From assembly GCA_025999315.1 (NCBI GenBank), contig BNXD01000003.1, positions 1 to 54,594 on the forward strand: 54,594 nucleotides of DNA, in the 5' to 3' direction. Positions 54,401 through 54,594 of this stretch are shown one piece after another (position 1 is the first letter of the stretch; each line of letters starts with the position of its first letter). The notes below the pieces were generated by a model. The model did not search any database. It worked only from the letters and a program-made list of their open reading frames with translations, and was not told where the DNA came from. Source of the stretch: Bacteroidia bacterium (GTDB lineage: Bacteria > Bacteroidota > Bacteroidia > Bacteroidales > Rikenellaceae). The position numbers and the translations under genes are program-made.

Positions 54401-54594
54401 AGACATCACGGTGGGCTACTCGCTGCCTGAAAAGCTTCTCTCCAGAGTGTCGATAAGCAGCATGAGGTTCTATGTCTCGCTGCAGAATATGTTCACATGG
54501 ACCAACTACTCCTGGTACGACCCCGAATTTACGAATCGCAACCCGCTTACCTCCGCACTCGAGAGGTTCTCCTATCCGATGCCCAGAATCGTCG
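51417..54594 (+). CDS. SusC/RagA-type TonB-dependent outer membrane transporter (3' end cut by window)
   Basis: An open frame from ATG 51417 to the window end, 1059 codons without stop. Signal peptide to about 24 (ARAQ), CarboxypepD_reg-like domain (about 25-100), TonB-box-type IDEVVVIGYGT at 103-113, plug domain with LYVIDGVPF and LKDASSTAIYGSRGANGV, then the beta-barrel. The last codons, ERFSYPMPRIV, correspond to the conserved end of SusC barrels, so only about 10-15 residues are missing. It imports glycan fragments across the outer membrane with energy from TonB-ExbBD. A SusD partner normally follows and should lie just beyond the window. Confidence 0.95.
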   Translation, partial: MTLKLRLSFCVILMILSSGYARAQIAIGGKVVTTSDGAPLIGATIMEKGTNNGAITQADGTFKLNVKNQNSIIVASYIGFESAETVVGSQRLLSIQLHDFASIDEVVVIGYGTIARSDATGALTTVSGQDIVGARTISFNEALAGRAAGVLVSATSGEPGAGVDIKIRGASSVSGGVDPLYVIDGVPFDGGVEVAGRQGSSSLNPLALINPADILSMEILKDASSTAIYGSRGANGVIMITTRSGQSGKTRVSYSFDMGWSMSPVNEIRVLNSREWTEFMAKQYPTHSGKFTDGGAIKYYPDDHNWQKELRRTALSQIHNISIRGGEKKTNYSLSVGYTDRQGTIINSSMDRSTAKFKLSSDMSRIFKLDVSAQYALMNQKGVMQGNGGVFEKMLTFRPTNSDTTDPDEDEEGVIQNNPLRNAALVIQKTKSSRIQGDVTLTANITKDLKFATTLSTSRTDNKSKNYFPSTVNTAKTENGRVNHEAQWISQWYSKNTMTYRKKFNRNHDLTLMGSIDVQQNDMEKLSATTKDLYLETLGVDNLAFANIVNTPLNVKNRSRLLSYVARATYNFKKPWVFMATFRADGSSKFPPGNKFAYFSSGGVAWKMHEENFIKDLNFFNELKLRASYGQTGNQSIGAYSSISKYGVLTYSFGSAPGVESDREYAGISLTTLGNDKLRWETTDQADIGMDMGVFNRRITLGLDFYYKYTKDLLITEQIPYASGFVDAVRNIGNVLNKGWEVTVSSRNITNKHFSWATDFNISQNRNVVKSIGNGEYYAVTSAGNYSGNYVNIFYVRKGYPIGAIFGYQTDGLYQYYDFKEFYDAHGKYIADPVRQLEIYKEHVNNAGGIIAGKEFVPVNGTVTRFGENPFPGALKLKDTSGPNGAPDRNITAEEDRVYLGCNEPKFFGGLNNRFSIYDFDITLFVNFSYGGKIFNANYAGLSATAAGNNLLKKIADGRWWPDRPTDQYPIFNDNTGYPLTTDMQIEDASFLKLKDITVGYSLPEKLLSRVSISSMRFYVSLQNMFTWTNYSWYDPEFTNRNPLTSALERFSYPMPRIV

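Overview
The window is a Bacteroidota chromosome segment. Directly seen: promoters of the phylum type (TTTG at -33, 20 bp, TAnnTTTG at -7; complete at 7420-7451 before tRNA-Lys and at 13787-13756 on the minus strand), a SusC-type TonB receptor, a hybrid two-component regulator with an AraC output domain, BACON-domain lipoproteins and only Ser-type sulfatases, which suits an anaerobe. GC-rich codon use, a cysteate-synthase-like enzyme (sulfonolipid precursor) and carboxynorspermidine genes make a gut Rikenellaceae/Alistipes-like organism my best guess; this is inference.

Layout. (1) 0.1-3.5 kb: two tandem paralogous sulfatases separated by a small MITE-like inverted-repeat element. (2) 3.6-7.3 kb, minus: carboxynorspermidine synthase, carboxynorspermidine decarboxylase and a cysteate-synthase-like enzyme, apparently one operon. 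(3) 7.5-19.9 kb, housekeeping: tRNA-Lys; a tightly packed minus-strand operon (repeat-rich acidic protein, rsmI, DUF389 membrane protein, inositol-phosphatase family, LpxL-like acyltransferase, GT2 glycosyltransferase); plus-strand ychF-birA-gltX; ettA; rubrerythrin. (4) 20.2-54.6 kb: a large polysaccharide utilisation region. It holds a minus operon (sulfatase, GH110, sialate-O-acetylesterase-like, BACON/GLUG lipoprotein), a plus operon of two more SGNH acetylesterases, the hybrid two-component regulator on the minus strand, a plus operon (GH110-like, sulfatase, GH110, alpha/beta esterase, sulfatase), a mirror-image pair of two-gene cassettes (unknown putative glycoside hydrolase plus BACON-type lipoprotein), and a SusC homologue cut by the window end.

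How it may work together (inference): sulfatases and acetylesterases remove sulfate and O-acetyl decorations, GH110 enzymes remove terminal alpha-1,3-galactose, the two paired unknown enzymes probably cut another linkage, surface lipoproteins bind glycan and SusC imports the products. A terminal alpha-Gal, sulfated and O-acetylated glycan such as mucin O-glycan fits; an algal sulfated galactan is an alternative. Four promoters in this region carry the same direct repeat, two GTTAC-type half-sites exactly 21 bp apart, placed 31 or 52 bp upstream of the -7 box. That looks like the operator of the local regulator and would define its regulon. No anaerobic sulfatase-maturating enzyme and no SusD are visible here; they must lie elsewhere.
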